Source: Sebastes aleutianus
Lineage: Eukaryota; Chordata; Actinopteri; Perciformes; Sebastidae
NCBI GenBank assembly: GCA_916700875.1
Contig: CAKAKS010000039.1
Coordinates: 16,093,139 to 16,157,138, forward strand
Direction: 5' to 3'
DNA length: 64,000 nt
Positions 11,615-22,728 of this stretch are shown here, piece by piece; the first letter of the stretch is position 1, and each line of letters opens with the position of its first letter. A program made the position numbers and the translations under genes. The notes below the pieces were generated by a model. The model did no database searches. It was not told the origin of the DNA and saw only the letters and a program-made list of their open reading frames with translations.

Positions 11615-11681
11615 CTGAATATTCGCAGCGGCTTAACAGTCAAAGAGGCAGTTACATGAACAGCTAGAGAAGTCCATAAAG
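11615..11681 (+). other. Candidate internal non-coding exon (67 bp) with strong splice sites
   Basis: The acceptor TGTTTTCCTACAG (ending 11614) and donor AAAG|GTAAGTGT (intron from 11682) both match the vertebrate consensus well and lie 67 bp apart. Stop codons occur in the frames, so it would be 5' untranslated or the first part of a coding exon using a later ATG. It lies downstream of the candidate exons ending at 7428 and 9168 on the same strand. Tissue RNA would settle it. Confidence 0.45.
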
Positions 11682-14600
11682 GTAAGTGTTAAAACGAATA
11701 AGAAACCACAGCCAAATGGCTTGATAGAATAGTAGTGCTGCATGCAGGAGGTATATACCAATAGTAACATGTCTGAAACCACATATGGGAAGGCATCGAT
11801 TCATTTCTATCCTAAAAATACTGTGCACGTTACTCTGCTTTCCCAAACACACAGTTGTACCATATACTGCACTTTAATGTCCTTCAGTTGTATTTCCAGA
11901 CAGTCCACTATGACTACAGTGTGTGTTGTTGTTGTTGTGATACACCAGTCACACTGTATGACTCGCCCTGCACCCTTTGAATACCTTTTTAATGTGGACT
12001 GGAGACGTGATAACTGTTTAAATAAGAGCTAACCACCAGCGCCATGAGGAAATATTTAAAGACTTCACATAGGCTAATTGAAATTCTCTCAGTTTAATCG
12101 TCTTCACCATCATACTGTATGTTCTATCTGTCATTATGGCCGTCTGCAGCACTAATCAGCTGTTGATGTAGCTTCCTAGAGGTGTTACACTATAACTGAC
12201 AAGATGATAATAAACACGCATAATTGAGTTTTTGATTGATTATGATTTTAGATTATCTTCCCATTTTCATTTAACGACTTCAGCTATCTTGACATTAAGG
12301 AAAAAAGATGTATTCGTCGCACTGTACATTCGGTCAGGTTATATTGTTAGCCTTCTTGTCAATTTGATGATAATAACTTTGAACACAGTTGGATTCTCTC
12401 TGACTTTATTATTAGAATAAGACAAAAACATGCCTTCTTAATTGCTAAAGGCTGCTCAAGATGGGAAAATCTGTTTAAGTTTGAATCATTTGTGTTCTTG
12501 TTTGTTTCATCAAGCACACTGACTAAAACAGGACACTCGCTGAGAGTCAAAGTAGAACTAATTAACCAATTGAAGTTAGCGCATAACATCCTTTAAAACA
12601 GATGTTGAAGAAAAACACTTTTACCACCTCATTTAGTCTTCATATGTCCTTACTTTAGAATTCAATTTAATCTAAATCTTTAGCTAACATCTAAACAACT
12701 ATAGGTCACGCTTATACCTCTGTGTCTCTAGGTTTTGCTGCTCGTGTAGTACAACTTGAGATATAGAAATGTCAACTTGTATTTTGGTTTAGGAATGGTA
12801 AGGTTAGTGTTGGCGCCCATCATCGCTGGGGGTCATCTGGCTCCATCAGGAGAACCAGTTTTGAAAAACTACCTTTAATTGTCCTGGATGTTGGTCATTG
12901 GTTGGAACCCTGAGTATATTATAATAAAATAATGTTTTCATACTTCTTAGCTTCCTGCTCTACTATACTATTATCTGTTAGTGTTTCATCCTACATGCTA
13001 AACTCACCATTCCTTGGCGGCGACACAGTCCCAGGCACTTGATACTTAGTATTTCTATGGCCGTAGCTCTGTTTTGATCAAAGGGGGTTCAGGGGCCTAA
13101 GTTTCAAATCCCCCAAAGCCCATTTTGGCTACTCTTTGTTTAGCCCATTGGCATTCTGACCCCATGCTTCTTAGACTTTGAACTCAAAGCTTGGAAAAGC
13201 CGTATCGCTTCTTTAAACACATTATCAGTGGGCTAGGTTTTAAGAATATCACTAATCATCTTAAGGTTTTAGTGCAGTGTGGCAGTATCGCTCAAGCCTC
13301 GGGGCCCATTTACTGGCATGGTCACTGTCGGGAAACGTTTCTGTGAAATATACGATAACTTAATGGCAGCGTTATTGGTGTTTTTGTAAGTTTATGCATT
13401 TCATATTAGAGCAGCTTGAATCTACACTGCTGCAATAAGTCACTGTAAAAGTGAAATTGTTTAAATTTTTATACCAGGGTTGGTGGTGCAGTTTTGTGGA
13501 AAATACAGCACTTGAAAGAAGTGTGATGTTTCTAGAATCAGTTGAGGTATGGCATGACTGCTTGTAGCGTCTTTATACAGGATGCTCAGTATTTATTTAC
13601 TTTCATTTCACTTATTTAGCTCTGATGATTTAGCTTTCATAGTGTGTTGTGTTAAAACTCGCCCCTTACACATCAGAGATCTTGACTTGGAAGTTTAATT
13701 CAAACGGTTAATGCTGCAGTTTAATAAATAATGTATGTATTACTGTTAAGAAATTGGCATGGACTGCATACATTTAGAAAGGGTGATACAGCTTGTTGCA
13801 TATTATGCAACGATTATACAAAGTGGAAAGGGATCAGATTTCTGTAGAAGCTGCTTGCTGCTAAGTGTTGCATAATCAGTGCTTGCAAACACAGTAAACT
13901 ATGTTTATCAGTCAAGCTGCTTGATTTTTTATTTTTGCAGTCATTTTCTAAATCTATAGTTTACAATAAGTCTGAATGGAAGCAGTAGAGGATGTTTTTG
14001 TAGCAGTACTAGTAATTATTGGCACATTATTTTTAAAGCAACAATCTATAGTAGAGGTATAAAATAGGAAAAACCACAAATCTAATAGAAATAGAAAGTT
14101 TGAAGTGATTTGTGAGTGCAGTCTGAGTTTTGACAATGTTTTATTTCATTATTTATACAGTATGTTATATTTATGGTCATGCTCTTGGTCAAACTAAATT
14201 GTTGTGAGAATGTTTGTTTCGTTGTTAAAAAGACGGCCCAATCAGGTATGTTTCTGAACACGTTGAACACGACCTGGATGAACAGGTGAATTAGCTGCAG
14301 TGCAACATGTAATAGTTGTTGATGATACTGTTGAATACACAATTTAAACTTACAGCATCATAGTTTAAATGAAATGTCTTGTGTGCACATAGGACCATCT
14401 CTTTGTGCAACTGCATGCAGGTCTGTTTGTGCCCCCTTAGCTCCTCTCGCACCTCCTCGCTCTCATCAGCCCCCATGCTTAAGAGTTGGCACCTTGAATC
14501 ACATTGTCTTCATCTGGAAATATTTCAGCTGCATTTGTGCCACTCTAAAGGGAGATGAAGATAAAGGAGAAGAAGGTAAAAACACACCCTGTTGTGTGAA

Positions 14601-14800
14601 TCCTAGAGAAGGCCTTGAACCCTGCCATTCATCCCTTTCACTTCATCAGCTGAGTCTAATTGCCAGAGAGGACAGGATACCCAGGGCCCAATTGTTCCTT
14701 ATCCTCTTTGGAGCCTCTGAGGCATGAAAAGCGAAAGGCCTGCTTTTGATCTTTTTTTTTTTTTGTTAGTTTTTTTTTCTTTTTTTCCCCCTCTGTCATC
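11682..14800. other. Non-coding, no gene seen
   Basis: AT-rich DNA with no recognised repeat ends. A palindromic TCF/LEF-like TTTTGATCAAAGG lies at about 13072-13084. T runs lie near 14751-14780. Open frames of 60-120 codons occur but have no protein-like pattern. Confidence 0.5.
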
Positions 14801-15310
14801 CCCTACTATCCTTTGCCTTAGAGTGAGACACTCCTTTCACACTGTGCCCCCTTCTTCAGCCACGCAAAATAATTATCAAGCTCTGCTTCATCAAATAATG
14901 GTAGATATTGGAGGTCATGATGGGGAGGGCCAGAGGTCTGCAGGGGTGGCCCGAGGACGTGGTGGAGCTCCCAGCTCATCTTAGAGGCATGCTCCTTAGC
15001 TGTGGCTACCTTTATATACCTTGACCCCGGTTTTCGTTTGTCTGTCCTAATGAGACCCTCTCATGCAGCCAATGCAATAGAGGTCTTGCAATGGCAGGGT
15101 TGGGAGGCCAAAGTACAATGAGACGCAGGGCTGTGCTCAGACAAGGGCGCATCTGTGCTATCTTATTAAGCCTTGGAAAAGAGCTCATGCGTCTCGACGT
15201 CCCATAGGCGCTGAGAGCAGATCTATTGACACCTACTTGTCCTTTGCGGTCAACACCTTTCTGTGAAGAAGCAGGCGCACCCAAGTTCTTGTTAGAAGTA
15301 ATTCTTGGCA
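14800..15310. promoter_or_regulatory. Candidate conserved non-coding block
   Basis: It is repeat-poor, more GC-rich than its surroundings, keeps CpGs (for example GTCTCGACGTCCC near 15192) and has no homopolymers after 14800. Reading frames on both strands show no recognisable domain. I infer possible enhancer DNA from appearance only. Confidence 0.25.
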
Positions 15311-15839
15311 GAGTATTTAGCGAGGCAAAGTGCTTAACTCGGTTTGGGTGGCCATGTGGCGTAGGGATAAAGAATGCAGCTTTGTAATGATGAAAAATTC
15401 CTTGGAACTAGAGACATGGCAAGGGATGTCAAAGACCAATTTGTCATAAGCAAACATGCCTCGTAGTTAAAGAACGAAGGGCACCAAAGTCTCTCTTAAT
15501 GCTTAATTCCACACTTGTTTTTTTTTTTTTTATAGGTTCAAAAGCTTTAGGTTATAGTTAATCATCATGTTTTAGAAAGTGTTTATTCAGAACAGTTTTA
15601 GCTTTGTTGCCCTTAGTTGGCCAATATCCGTGCCAAGAAATTTGTCAGAATTTGAAAGCGTAAAACACAAGTTTAAACCCCTGCTGATTTTTGAAAAAAG
15701 AAAACCACTGTGTAAGAAACAATGAGACCAAAGACAGCCAACCTAACCACCTATCTACCTTGACAAAGGGGACAGCAGGATATACTATAAGTAGAGCAAA
15801 ATGACAAACAAAAACACAAGTAAGCAAACAAAAACCTTT

Positions 15840-16080
15840 AAGCAATCATGTTAAGCGCGCCTAACATCTGAGCACTGTGCGAGAACAAAGCAGGGCTCCT
15901 GTCAGAGCATCGATCCACTCCTGAAGGCACACACATCCATAGCTCTCTGATTGCTCCCTGCCTCTCGCGCCTCTCTCCCCCGCGCCTCTAACTCTCTCTG
16001 CTCCGGCTCCTTTCTGAGAATGTGCTTATCGATCTGGCCTACTTCGTTGGAGTTAACTCACTGATAAAACCTGACCAAGG
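15840..16080. promoter_or_regulatory. Candidate regulatory block, pyrimidine- and CpG-containing
   Basis: After the A-rich region ending near 15840, the sequence carries CTCTCGCGCCTCTC and CCCGCGCCTCTAAC plus CATCGATCC and TTATCGATCTGG. CpG density here is well above the local background. No open frame of note. The rest of 15310-16575 is plain AT-rich DNA. Confidence 0.25.
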
Positions 16081-16575
16081 GCTTCCAATGGCCTGGAAGA
16101 GTTTGGAGAGCTGGTGAGAAGGCAGAGATGATAAGAAAAAAAGAAGTGGTCGCTAAAATCACAAAGAAATATTTTGTCGTAATATTGAGTTAGTCAACTG
16201 TTAAGTGTATTAAATGTTCAGACATATAATGTGTTATTGTCTGGACATGGGAGGAGTTTTTTCTTTTACTGTAGGCAGCTTGAGATAAGGTAGTTGCTCA
16301 ACTTAAAAGATTAACCCTTATCTGATTTGATTCACAGCTTTATAGTTCTTAAGCAGCTAATAACCTGCTGATTCGGAGAGTGTTGTAAGACCGACTGGTT
16401 AGATCCTTAAAATTATTGAACGATTGTGGGACTTTGACCTAATTTCAAAATTAAATATATTCTGTTGTAGAACAAAACATACACAAATTTGATGTACTAC
16501 TTGGAAATATTGATCAAATATATACAAACCATTTTTCATTTGACTTTTGTCCACTCACTTGATATTTGTATATTT

Positions 16576-16836
16576 TATGGCTGCTCCTCTTAGTCGATTA
16601 GTCGACTAATCAATCGTTTTGGTCTTAGTTGACTAAGATTTCTTTAGTCCATTAGTTGCTTTTTAAGCTTTTTTCATGCTTATTTCCAAGAAACTTATGA
16701 GCACATCTCTGGGAAACACAAGTTTTAAAGTGGTGATTCTTTGTTGGGAAACTCAGTTTCACAGATCTGTCAATTAAATCAAGTAATCGATTAGTCGGTA
16801 GTCAACTAAGAATTGCTTTGGTCGAGGGCAGCCCTA
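16576..16836. mobile_element. hAT-like MITE with TAGTCGACTAA-type ends (261 bp)
   Basis: The left end TATGGCTGCTCCTCTTAGTC and the right end, read in reverse as TAGGGCTGCCCTCGACC, form imperfect terminal inverted repeats, each followed inward by AGTCGATTAGTCGACT-like sequence. The target duplication is GTATATTT (16568-16575) and GTATTTTT (16837-16844), 7 of 8 identical, as expected for hAT. No coding capacity. Confidence 0.85.
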
Positions 16837-17195
16837 GTATTTTTTACATATGATTGTGTTGGTTTCTGATTTTTACACATATTGCTGTGAGCATGGCATC
16901 TCCAGTCAAGTGCTTAAATCCATCTACTGTGTGCTACTACACTGTAGTTAGACTCTTGAGTTAGAATAGCCTAGAAAGCGTTGTGTTACTCAGTTAAACT
17001 CTCTTGCATATACTGTACAGTATCTGGTAGAGCTTCACAAGGCATTTTCCCTCCTCAGTTGTCAGAGACTTCATTATAGACATGATGAGTATAGTGAGTA
17101 AAACTGGGATGGCAGTGATGAAGTATAGCCTTGGCCGTTCATTCATGTGTAATTGCAGTTGAGTTAGTCTGACATAATGCACTTTATCTACTGAG

Positions 17196-17548
17196 TAGTG
17201 TTGCAACCACTGATTATTTTTTTATTGTCGATTAATCCATTGATTATTTTCTCGATTAATGGATTAGTTGTTTGGTCTATAAAATGGTGAAAAATGAGGA
17301 TCAGTGTTTCCCAAAGCCCAAGATGATGTCCTCAAATGTCTTGTTTTGTCCACAACTCAAAGATATTCAGTTTACTGTCACAGAGGAGTAAAGAAACCAG
17401 AAAATATTCACATTTTAGAAGCTGGAATCAGAGAATTTTGACTTTTTTTCTTAAATTACTCAAACCGATTAATCGATTATTAAAATAGTTGGCGATTAAT
17501 TTAATAGTTAACAACTAACTGATTAATAGATTAATCGTTGCAGCTCTA
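17196..17548 (+). mobile_element. hAT-like MITE (GATTAATCG family), copy in duplication unit 1
   Basis: It starts TAGTGTTGCAACCACTGATT and ends ATTAATCGTTGCAGCTCTA. The interior has TTGTTTGGTCTATAAAATGG, GATCAGTGTTTCCCAAAGCC, TTGTTTTGTCCACAACTC and AAACCGATTAATCGATTAT. The ends are imperfect inverted repeats (TGCAAC against GTTGCA). The same family recurs at 17815-18158, 49053-49384 and, reversed, 22729-23049. No open frame, so non-autonomous. Confidence 0.9.
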
Positions 17549-17814
17549 GTACGCTACTCTATTCTAGTTAGACTCTTGAGTTAGAATTACCCACAAAGCG
17601 TTATGTTACTCAGTTAGGCTCTCTTGCATTTTTTGTTGGTAGAGCTTCACAAGGCATTTTCACCCTACAGTTGTCAGAGGCTTCATCATAGACGTGGGCT
17701 TGTATTGTAAAATGATGAGTATATTGAGCATAACTGGGATGGCAGTGATGTATAAAGTAGCCTTGGTCATTCATTTATGTGTAATTGTAGTTGAGTTAGT
17801 CTGACATAATGCAC

Positions 17815-18158
17815 TAAACTAATGATTATTTTAATTGTCGATTAATATATTGATTAATCTCAATTATTCAATTAGTTGTTTGGTCTATAAAATGGTGGAA
17901 AATGTTGATCAGTGTTTCCCAAAAGCCCAAGATGACGTCCTCAAATGTCTTGTTTTGTCCACAACTCAAAGTATATTCAGTTTACTGTCATAGAAGAGTA
18001 AAGAAACCAGAAAATTTTCACATTTGAGAAGCTGGAATCAAAGAATTTTTACTTTTTTTTTCTTAAAAAATTGCTCAAACCGAGTAATCGATTATCAAAA
18101 ATAGTTGGCAATTAATTTAATAGTTAAATTGATTAATTGATTAACCATTGCAGCTCTA
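17815..18158 (+). mobile_element. hAT-like MITE (GATTAATCG family), copy in duplication unit 2
   Basis: Same landmarks as the copy at 17196-17548 but with its left terminus deleted, so it begins near AACTAATGATTATTTTAATT. It retains a full TGACGTC at 17933-17939 where unit 1 reads TGATGTC. The right end, TTGCAGCTCTA, is intact and borders CTGCTGAG. Confidence 0.9.
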
Positions 18159-18166
18159 CTGCTGAG

Positions 18167-20080
18167 TTACACCTACAGTGTTTACAATAATTACAGTAGT
18201 AAAATATAGTAACTATAGTACTACTATTGTTGTGCAGTGTATTGCAGATCTCAAACAATAAATAGTTCCTTGTGATGTTTTTCAAGAAAGCGTGCACAAA
18301 GATATGAAAAATCAGTGTTTCTTAAAAAAAAGCGACTCATGTTTTGTGTGTGTCAGTGTGTGTAATCGTGTCTCCAGAGTGTGATTACATTGTATGTCGG
18401 TTTGTGTATATTTTTGCAAGTGTGTTGTGCTGTCATGTTTGTAACATTCCATGTGGGAGGGTCTGTTGATAAGTAAGCCATCTGTAGTGTTCTGCCGAAC
18501 GACATGTTGTAAAGCGAGATTTGAGAGTGTGGAGAGACTTGACTTGACAAATCTTGGCACATAATGAGACAGAAGGGAGTAAAGGCAGAAGTCTGTCCAG
18601 AGATAAACAATTAGATTTGTCCCTGAGGTAAAGGCCAGGCAATGCAAGGACTCTCAGACTAACAAAATCAATATGGCTTCCAGTAAGAACACTCAGGGGG
18701 TAGAGTGATGAAGAGGTTATCATTCATTTCTCAGATTAGGACACACATACACAATGAGAAACATTAACGCTTTAAAAATCAATATGATCACCAGCATGGA
18801 AGCTGCCTGTCAGTGATGCATACATTTGAAAGTATGCATGTGATATTCAGCTATCTGTCAAACATCAGCGGTCTAATGAGACATGATAACATGGATCAAC
18901 AGGGACGCTGAACTGAGCCAGTCAAGCCAGTTTTCTTCGGCAGCCAATTGTGAGAGGATCTTAAAGGAGACAGCATTTGGGAATGATACTTTCACACCCT
19001 CAGATAAAACCATAATGGAGCATGAGCCATAGACGGAGTGGGCAGTCCCTTTGCGTTGCATCCCCTCTTAGGTCCTGCCCAGACTTGAACGTCTAATCTA
19101 ACATCTCACCACTGTTCCCAGCAGGCCTCACAGGGCTAGCACTGCCAGGGCAAGGAGGGTTGGACTGTTGGGGAGGGAGTGGGGGGCGTCCTGCGTTGTG
19201 CTTGCTTTAAAGAAGACAACAAAAAGAGAGGGTGAATGGTTTTGGGGTGGGAGTGGGAGGGAAGGGGGGGGGCGATCACAACTTGTGTGCAACTGCTGTT
19301 AGGCAGGGGAGTCTCCTCAGAGACGGCGAGCCGCTGACCATAAAGGTGTGAGTCTGAGCCGTGGCCAGCCTGTCGCCTCATCTCCATGGAGACGGCGACA
19401 TGGCACCCCAGTGGGCTTGTCTCTGCTGTGGCCCAGAGCAGCAAGAGCACTTGGGGGATGTGGCCCAGCCATCACCTGGGCTCCAGGGGACCAGGAGCCA
19501 CTGCTCCGATGACCTTCAACAACCTGCCAGTCTGTCATCTGGGTTTGGGGAATAACAAGAAGGAAATCAGCGAGGGATTTGTGTAGAGACATTGTTTACT
19601 GAGCCATTGTGTCTTCGGAGGAGGCTCTTTGTTCCAGTGGGAATGAACTATAGTGAAGGACTTACTTTTCACAACATCATCCCACTTGATATTCAAAAAA
19701 AATTCCTTTGCCTTCATTACCCTTTCGTATCAAGACAATATGGGGGATTTTAGACTGTACTGTACTTTTGTACTTTGCTATTCTCTGATTGGTTCGTCAC
19801 TCATCTGGCTTAGGAGGTAAAGGTTAAAGTAAATCAATGTAATTAGATTGCAATATTTTCATACCGATTCTTGTACTCATTCTTCCCTCAGCAAGGGACA
19901 ATACGATGAAACCAATGTTTGCCCCAACTCACCACTTTAGTATGCAACATTTTTATTGATAAAGAAACGTGTTGAATTTAAAACTGTTGCACCTGTTGTG
20001 ATTACAGACAATGTAGCTCCCCATCATGAAATGCTAAAAAATACTAGGGCAAAACAGTAACATCTCAAGTGTTAAATCAA
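18167..20080. other. Non-coding; repeat-poor with a G-rich segment
   Basis: No gene seen. 18540-19130 and 19290-19600 are CpG-bearing and repeat-poor and could be regulatory. A G-rich segment lies at 19140-19275. Several overlapping short frames at 19360-19590 reflect GC-rich sequence, not a gene. 19700-20080 is AT-rich. Confidence 0.45.
19244..19272 (+). other. Potential G-quadruplex
   Basis: Five G runs of three or more (4, 3, 3, 3 and 9) are separated by loops of 1-3 bases, the standard four-tract pattern with short loops. A CpG-bearing block follows. Whether it forms in the cell is unknown. Confidence 0.6.
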
Positions 20081-20422
20081 TAATAGTGATTATTGATTAA
20101 TGTGCTGATTATTTTTTTTTGATTCATTTTTGGTCCATATAATGTAAACGAAATAGTGACAAATGCTCACCATTTTCTAAAGGCTGTGTTTACAAATTAG
20201 GTTTCTTGTTTTGTCCGACCAACAGTCCATAACCCAGTAATATTCCAAATAAAACGATATAAACATAGAAAAGAACCACATCCTACCATTTGAAATATTT
20301 GGCGTTTTTACTTGAAAAATTGCTTAAACTATTAATCAATTATCCAAAAGTTGTCAAGCAAGCATGTCAGTTGCTGAATAATATTCCGTCTATCAACTAA
20401 TTGATTCATCGTTTCAGCTCTA
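20081..20422 (+). mobile_element. Diverged hAT-like MITE
   Basis: It starts TAATAGTGATTATTGATTAA and ends AATTGATTCATCGTTTCAGC plus TCTA. The interior has TCTTGTTTTGTCCGACCAAC, AGTCCATAACCC and TACTTGAAAAATTGCTTAAA. It belongs to the family of the truncated copy at 10875-11076 in the other orientation and is older by eye than the GATTAATCG copies nearby. No clear target duplication. Confidence 0.75.
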
Positions 20423-20439
20423 GTGGATACCATCAGCTC

Positions 20440-20890
20440 GGGATCAGGCGACATTGGATTTTATCGCAGACCGTGATTAAAAAACACTCGCAATAAGTTG
20501 ATTGTGGTGAATTTCCATTATCGGGATAATCATGAATATTGCCACAAGTGACTTGGAAAAAGCTCTCTAGCTAGCTATCATGGTAGAGAAGTGAAAAATA
20601 AAGCACAGAAGAACAGACTGGCACAGTGTTTTTATTTATTTATTTATTTATCCTTTATTTATACAGTGGGACCTTATGATATATGATTACCTTATTTAAG
20701 ATTTTTTTGTTTTTCACTAAAAAAAAGATGTATCCTATCAGTGATGCAATAAAAAAATGTATTTCTAAATAAAATATTAGGTAAAGTGATTCAAGTATGT
20801 TTTAAGCTTATTTTGATGATTATCGTGATAATATTGTGAATCGCAATTATTTTGGCCAGGATAATCGTGACATGAAATTTTCATAGATAG
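20440..20890. mobile_element. Probable remnant of another short DNA transposon
   Basis: GATTATCGTGATAATATTG, AATCGCAATTATTTTGGCC and GGATAATCGTGACATG near the right side, with CCATTATCGGGATAATC on the left, recall the ends of a teleost MITE rich in ATCGTGAT. A TTTA run and CCTTTATTTATACAG lie in the middle (20633-20667). Boundaries are unclear and the family is not certain. Confidence 0.4.
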
Positions 20891-21229
20891 ACGGATAATA
20901 TCTATAGTATACACAATATAAAGAATATATAAGAATACACTATAAATATACCAGACTACTACAACTAGCTTAGAAAATATAAAATACGAACATAGAATAA
21001 CAATAACATACTTTATACAATAGCAAAGTGTGCAGTGATATACTATGTATTAACAAGTTACAATTTTGTTTTAAAATTAAATTATATGAGGTAGTAAGAC
21101 AATGTGCAAACCAAACCTTTGCACATTGGTTTAAGTCACCATCATTTAGTAATGTGTGCATTGCTATGCATTGTATATTCGATTGTGCTTATGCAACTCA
21201 TTTTAGCTCTCAGTCTCAGCTACACTAGA

Positions 21230-21900
21230 ATATCACAGGTTGTCAAGAGAGAGGATTTTTATGGGCTTATAAAGTAAAATAAACATCAGAAAAGTAAAAT
21301 GCGAAATAAAGAAGCTACTTTTCTTCTTATGTTTCGTGGGTGTGGACACCACAGTCGCAACAAATCCCCCGCCATGATTAGATACATAATCAGGAACATC
21401 ACAGTAATTCCTGTATAGACTATTGTTGGTATCACTGTCATAAATTATTGCCAAATGGGATCTCAAATCTCCTGCATTCGAGTGTAAAGCAGCGCCATCC
21501 AAACCATTCCCTGGAGACTCTTGTGTTGCATTATCTGACAAACCAATACAGGAGATTCTGTGGAAAAATCTGTGCTTTCTTCCTTTCAGCCAAAAAGAAA
21601 GAGGATTTTGAATGGAGTGGTGATTCTTTATGCAGAGCTGAGACGCGACACCTTCCAGACGGTGAGAGATGGCGAGCCCTAATAATACAGAGCCGTACAA
21701 TGGTTCTGACAGGCGAGCAATAAAGCAATCAGGGTCCCAGGCATTCCAAATCTCTTTACCGCCCACCCTCTAACAGACTGAGAGATGGGCGGCTGACCTG
21801 TGAGCTGTCAATCATGGGGGATACCTGCTGGAGCCTGATCAGGGAGAGCTGAGGGCACCAGTCCATCAGATCTGTTTTCACACTCCAGACACTAACATTG
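21230..21900. promoter_or_regulatory. Candidate conserved non-coding block over the longest open frame
   Basis: The minus strand is open for 177 codons (21233-21766), the longest in the window, but the translation has no recognisable domain, and frames of this size are expected by chance in 64 kb. The DNA from 21430 to 21900 is repeat-poor, with motifs such as GAGCTGTCAATCATGG (PBX/MEIS-like TGTCAATCA) near 21800. Regulatory DNA is more likely than a gene. Confidence 0.3.
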
Positions 21901-22161
21901 CAAGCATAACCACAGACACAAAAAGCCCCACCGCCTCACTCTTAATTAGGAGATGTGGGTGCGTTGTTTGGGGGGGGGTCGGACTTGTTTGGTTTAAATG
22001 GGTATGGGAGTGTCTTAGATATAGGGGGATAGTAAGTGGAATCCCAGTGAGACAGAGAATAACCTTTTCCCTTGATTTAGGAATCAGGCATTGATCTGTC
22101 ACGCTGTTTTGTACAAGCAAGAGCTCTTTCAGCATTGCTTCTCAGTGTGTGTTGCTCCTCA

Positions 22162-22188
22162 GTGTGTGTGTGTGTGTGTGTGTGTGTG
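22162..22188. repeat. (GT)n microsatellite
   Basis: About 13 uninterrupted GT units, with shorter GTGTGT stretches on both sides. Purine-rich GAGAGAGGGGGAGGAGGG follows at about 22213. Confidence 0.95.
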
Positions 22189-22369
22189 ATACGTGTGTGA
22201 TGGGTGGTGGGTTGAGAGAGGGGGAGGAGGGTAAGGCTTGTTCATTAGCTGTCTGTAGCCCATTCCAGCAAATAGATCACCATAATACTGTGGTTAGTTA
22301 ATGGCTTTCTGGTGTTTCCTCTAGAGTCTTCCTGTCTGAGGGCTGACTGCTAAAACTCCTCCACTGTTT

Positions 22370-22620
22370 TCTCCTCCTTTTTCCAAGTGGGGAGTCTTGT
22401 GTTCTGCTGCCTAACTCAGACAATTGGCTTCAGCCGGCGGTCAAGCCTGTGAGCAGTCTGGCCGCATGGACTCACATTAGAGAACTAAAAGCAACATCAC
22501 AAAAGACATGCTGATCTGACATACTGTCATCACTGGTGACTGGAATCATACTGGTTCTCCCACAATTAAAACGCCCAGTCTGTGACAGCCGGGAAGGCTC
22601 TCACAATAAGGACTTATATT
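22370..22620. promoter_or_regulatory. Candidate regulatory block
   Basis: Repeat-poor with balanced composition. It has CAGACAATTGGCTTCAGCC (E-box CAATTG), GCCGGCGG and AGTCTGGCCGCATGG. It lies between a microsatellite and a MITE, and no gene-like feature is present. Low-confidence call from appearance. Confidence 0.22.
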
Positions 22621-22728
22621 TTGTGTGTCATGTTTTTAGACATAGTTTATGAAATGTGACATATTGAATTTTTAGATGAATACAAGATACATTAAGATGA
22701 ACATAAATTGATACTTGGATGATATTCA

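Larger units (their letters stand above)
16929..18158 (+). repeat. Tandem duplication of a ~615-bp unit, each copy carrying a MITE
   Basis: Unit 1 (16929-17548) and unit 2 (17549-18158) align throughout: GTTAGACTCTTGAGTTAGAA, TAGAGCTTCACAAGGCATTT, AACTGGGATGGCAGTGATG and GAGTTAGTCTGACATAATGC each appear in both, followed by the same MITE. The 8 bp left of the first MITE (CTACTGAG, 17188-17195) nearly equal the 8 bp right of the second MITE (CTGCTGAG, 18159-18166). The two copies therefore come from one insertion followed by duplication. Unit 2 lost about 24 bp at the left end of its MITE. Confidence 0.93.

Noticed and set aside
13275..13330. Resemblance to the start of U4 snRNA (GTGGCAGTATCG)
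   Set aside because: Only about a dozen bases match. The rest of the U4 sequence, its stems and the Sm site are absent.
15515..15540. T run followed by ATAG as a splice acceptor
   Set aside because: T runs are frequent here, and no donor or open frame follows at a reasonable distance.
21084..21100. let-7-like TGAGGTAGTA
   Set aside because: The match ends after ten bases, and no complementary arm for a precursor hairpin is nearby.
21233..21766. 177-codon open frame on the minus strand
   Set aside because: In 64 kb and six frames about one or two frames this long are expected by chance. The translation has no domain, signal peptide or repeat pattern, and it includes low-complexity FISHFTFLMFILL-type sequence from AT-rich DNA.
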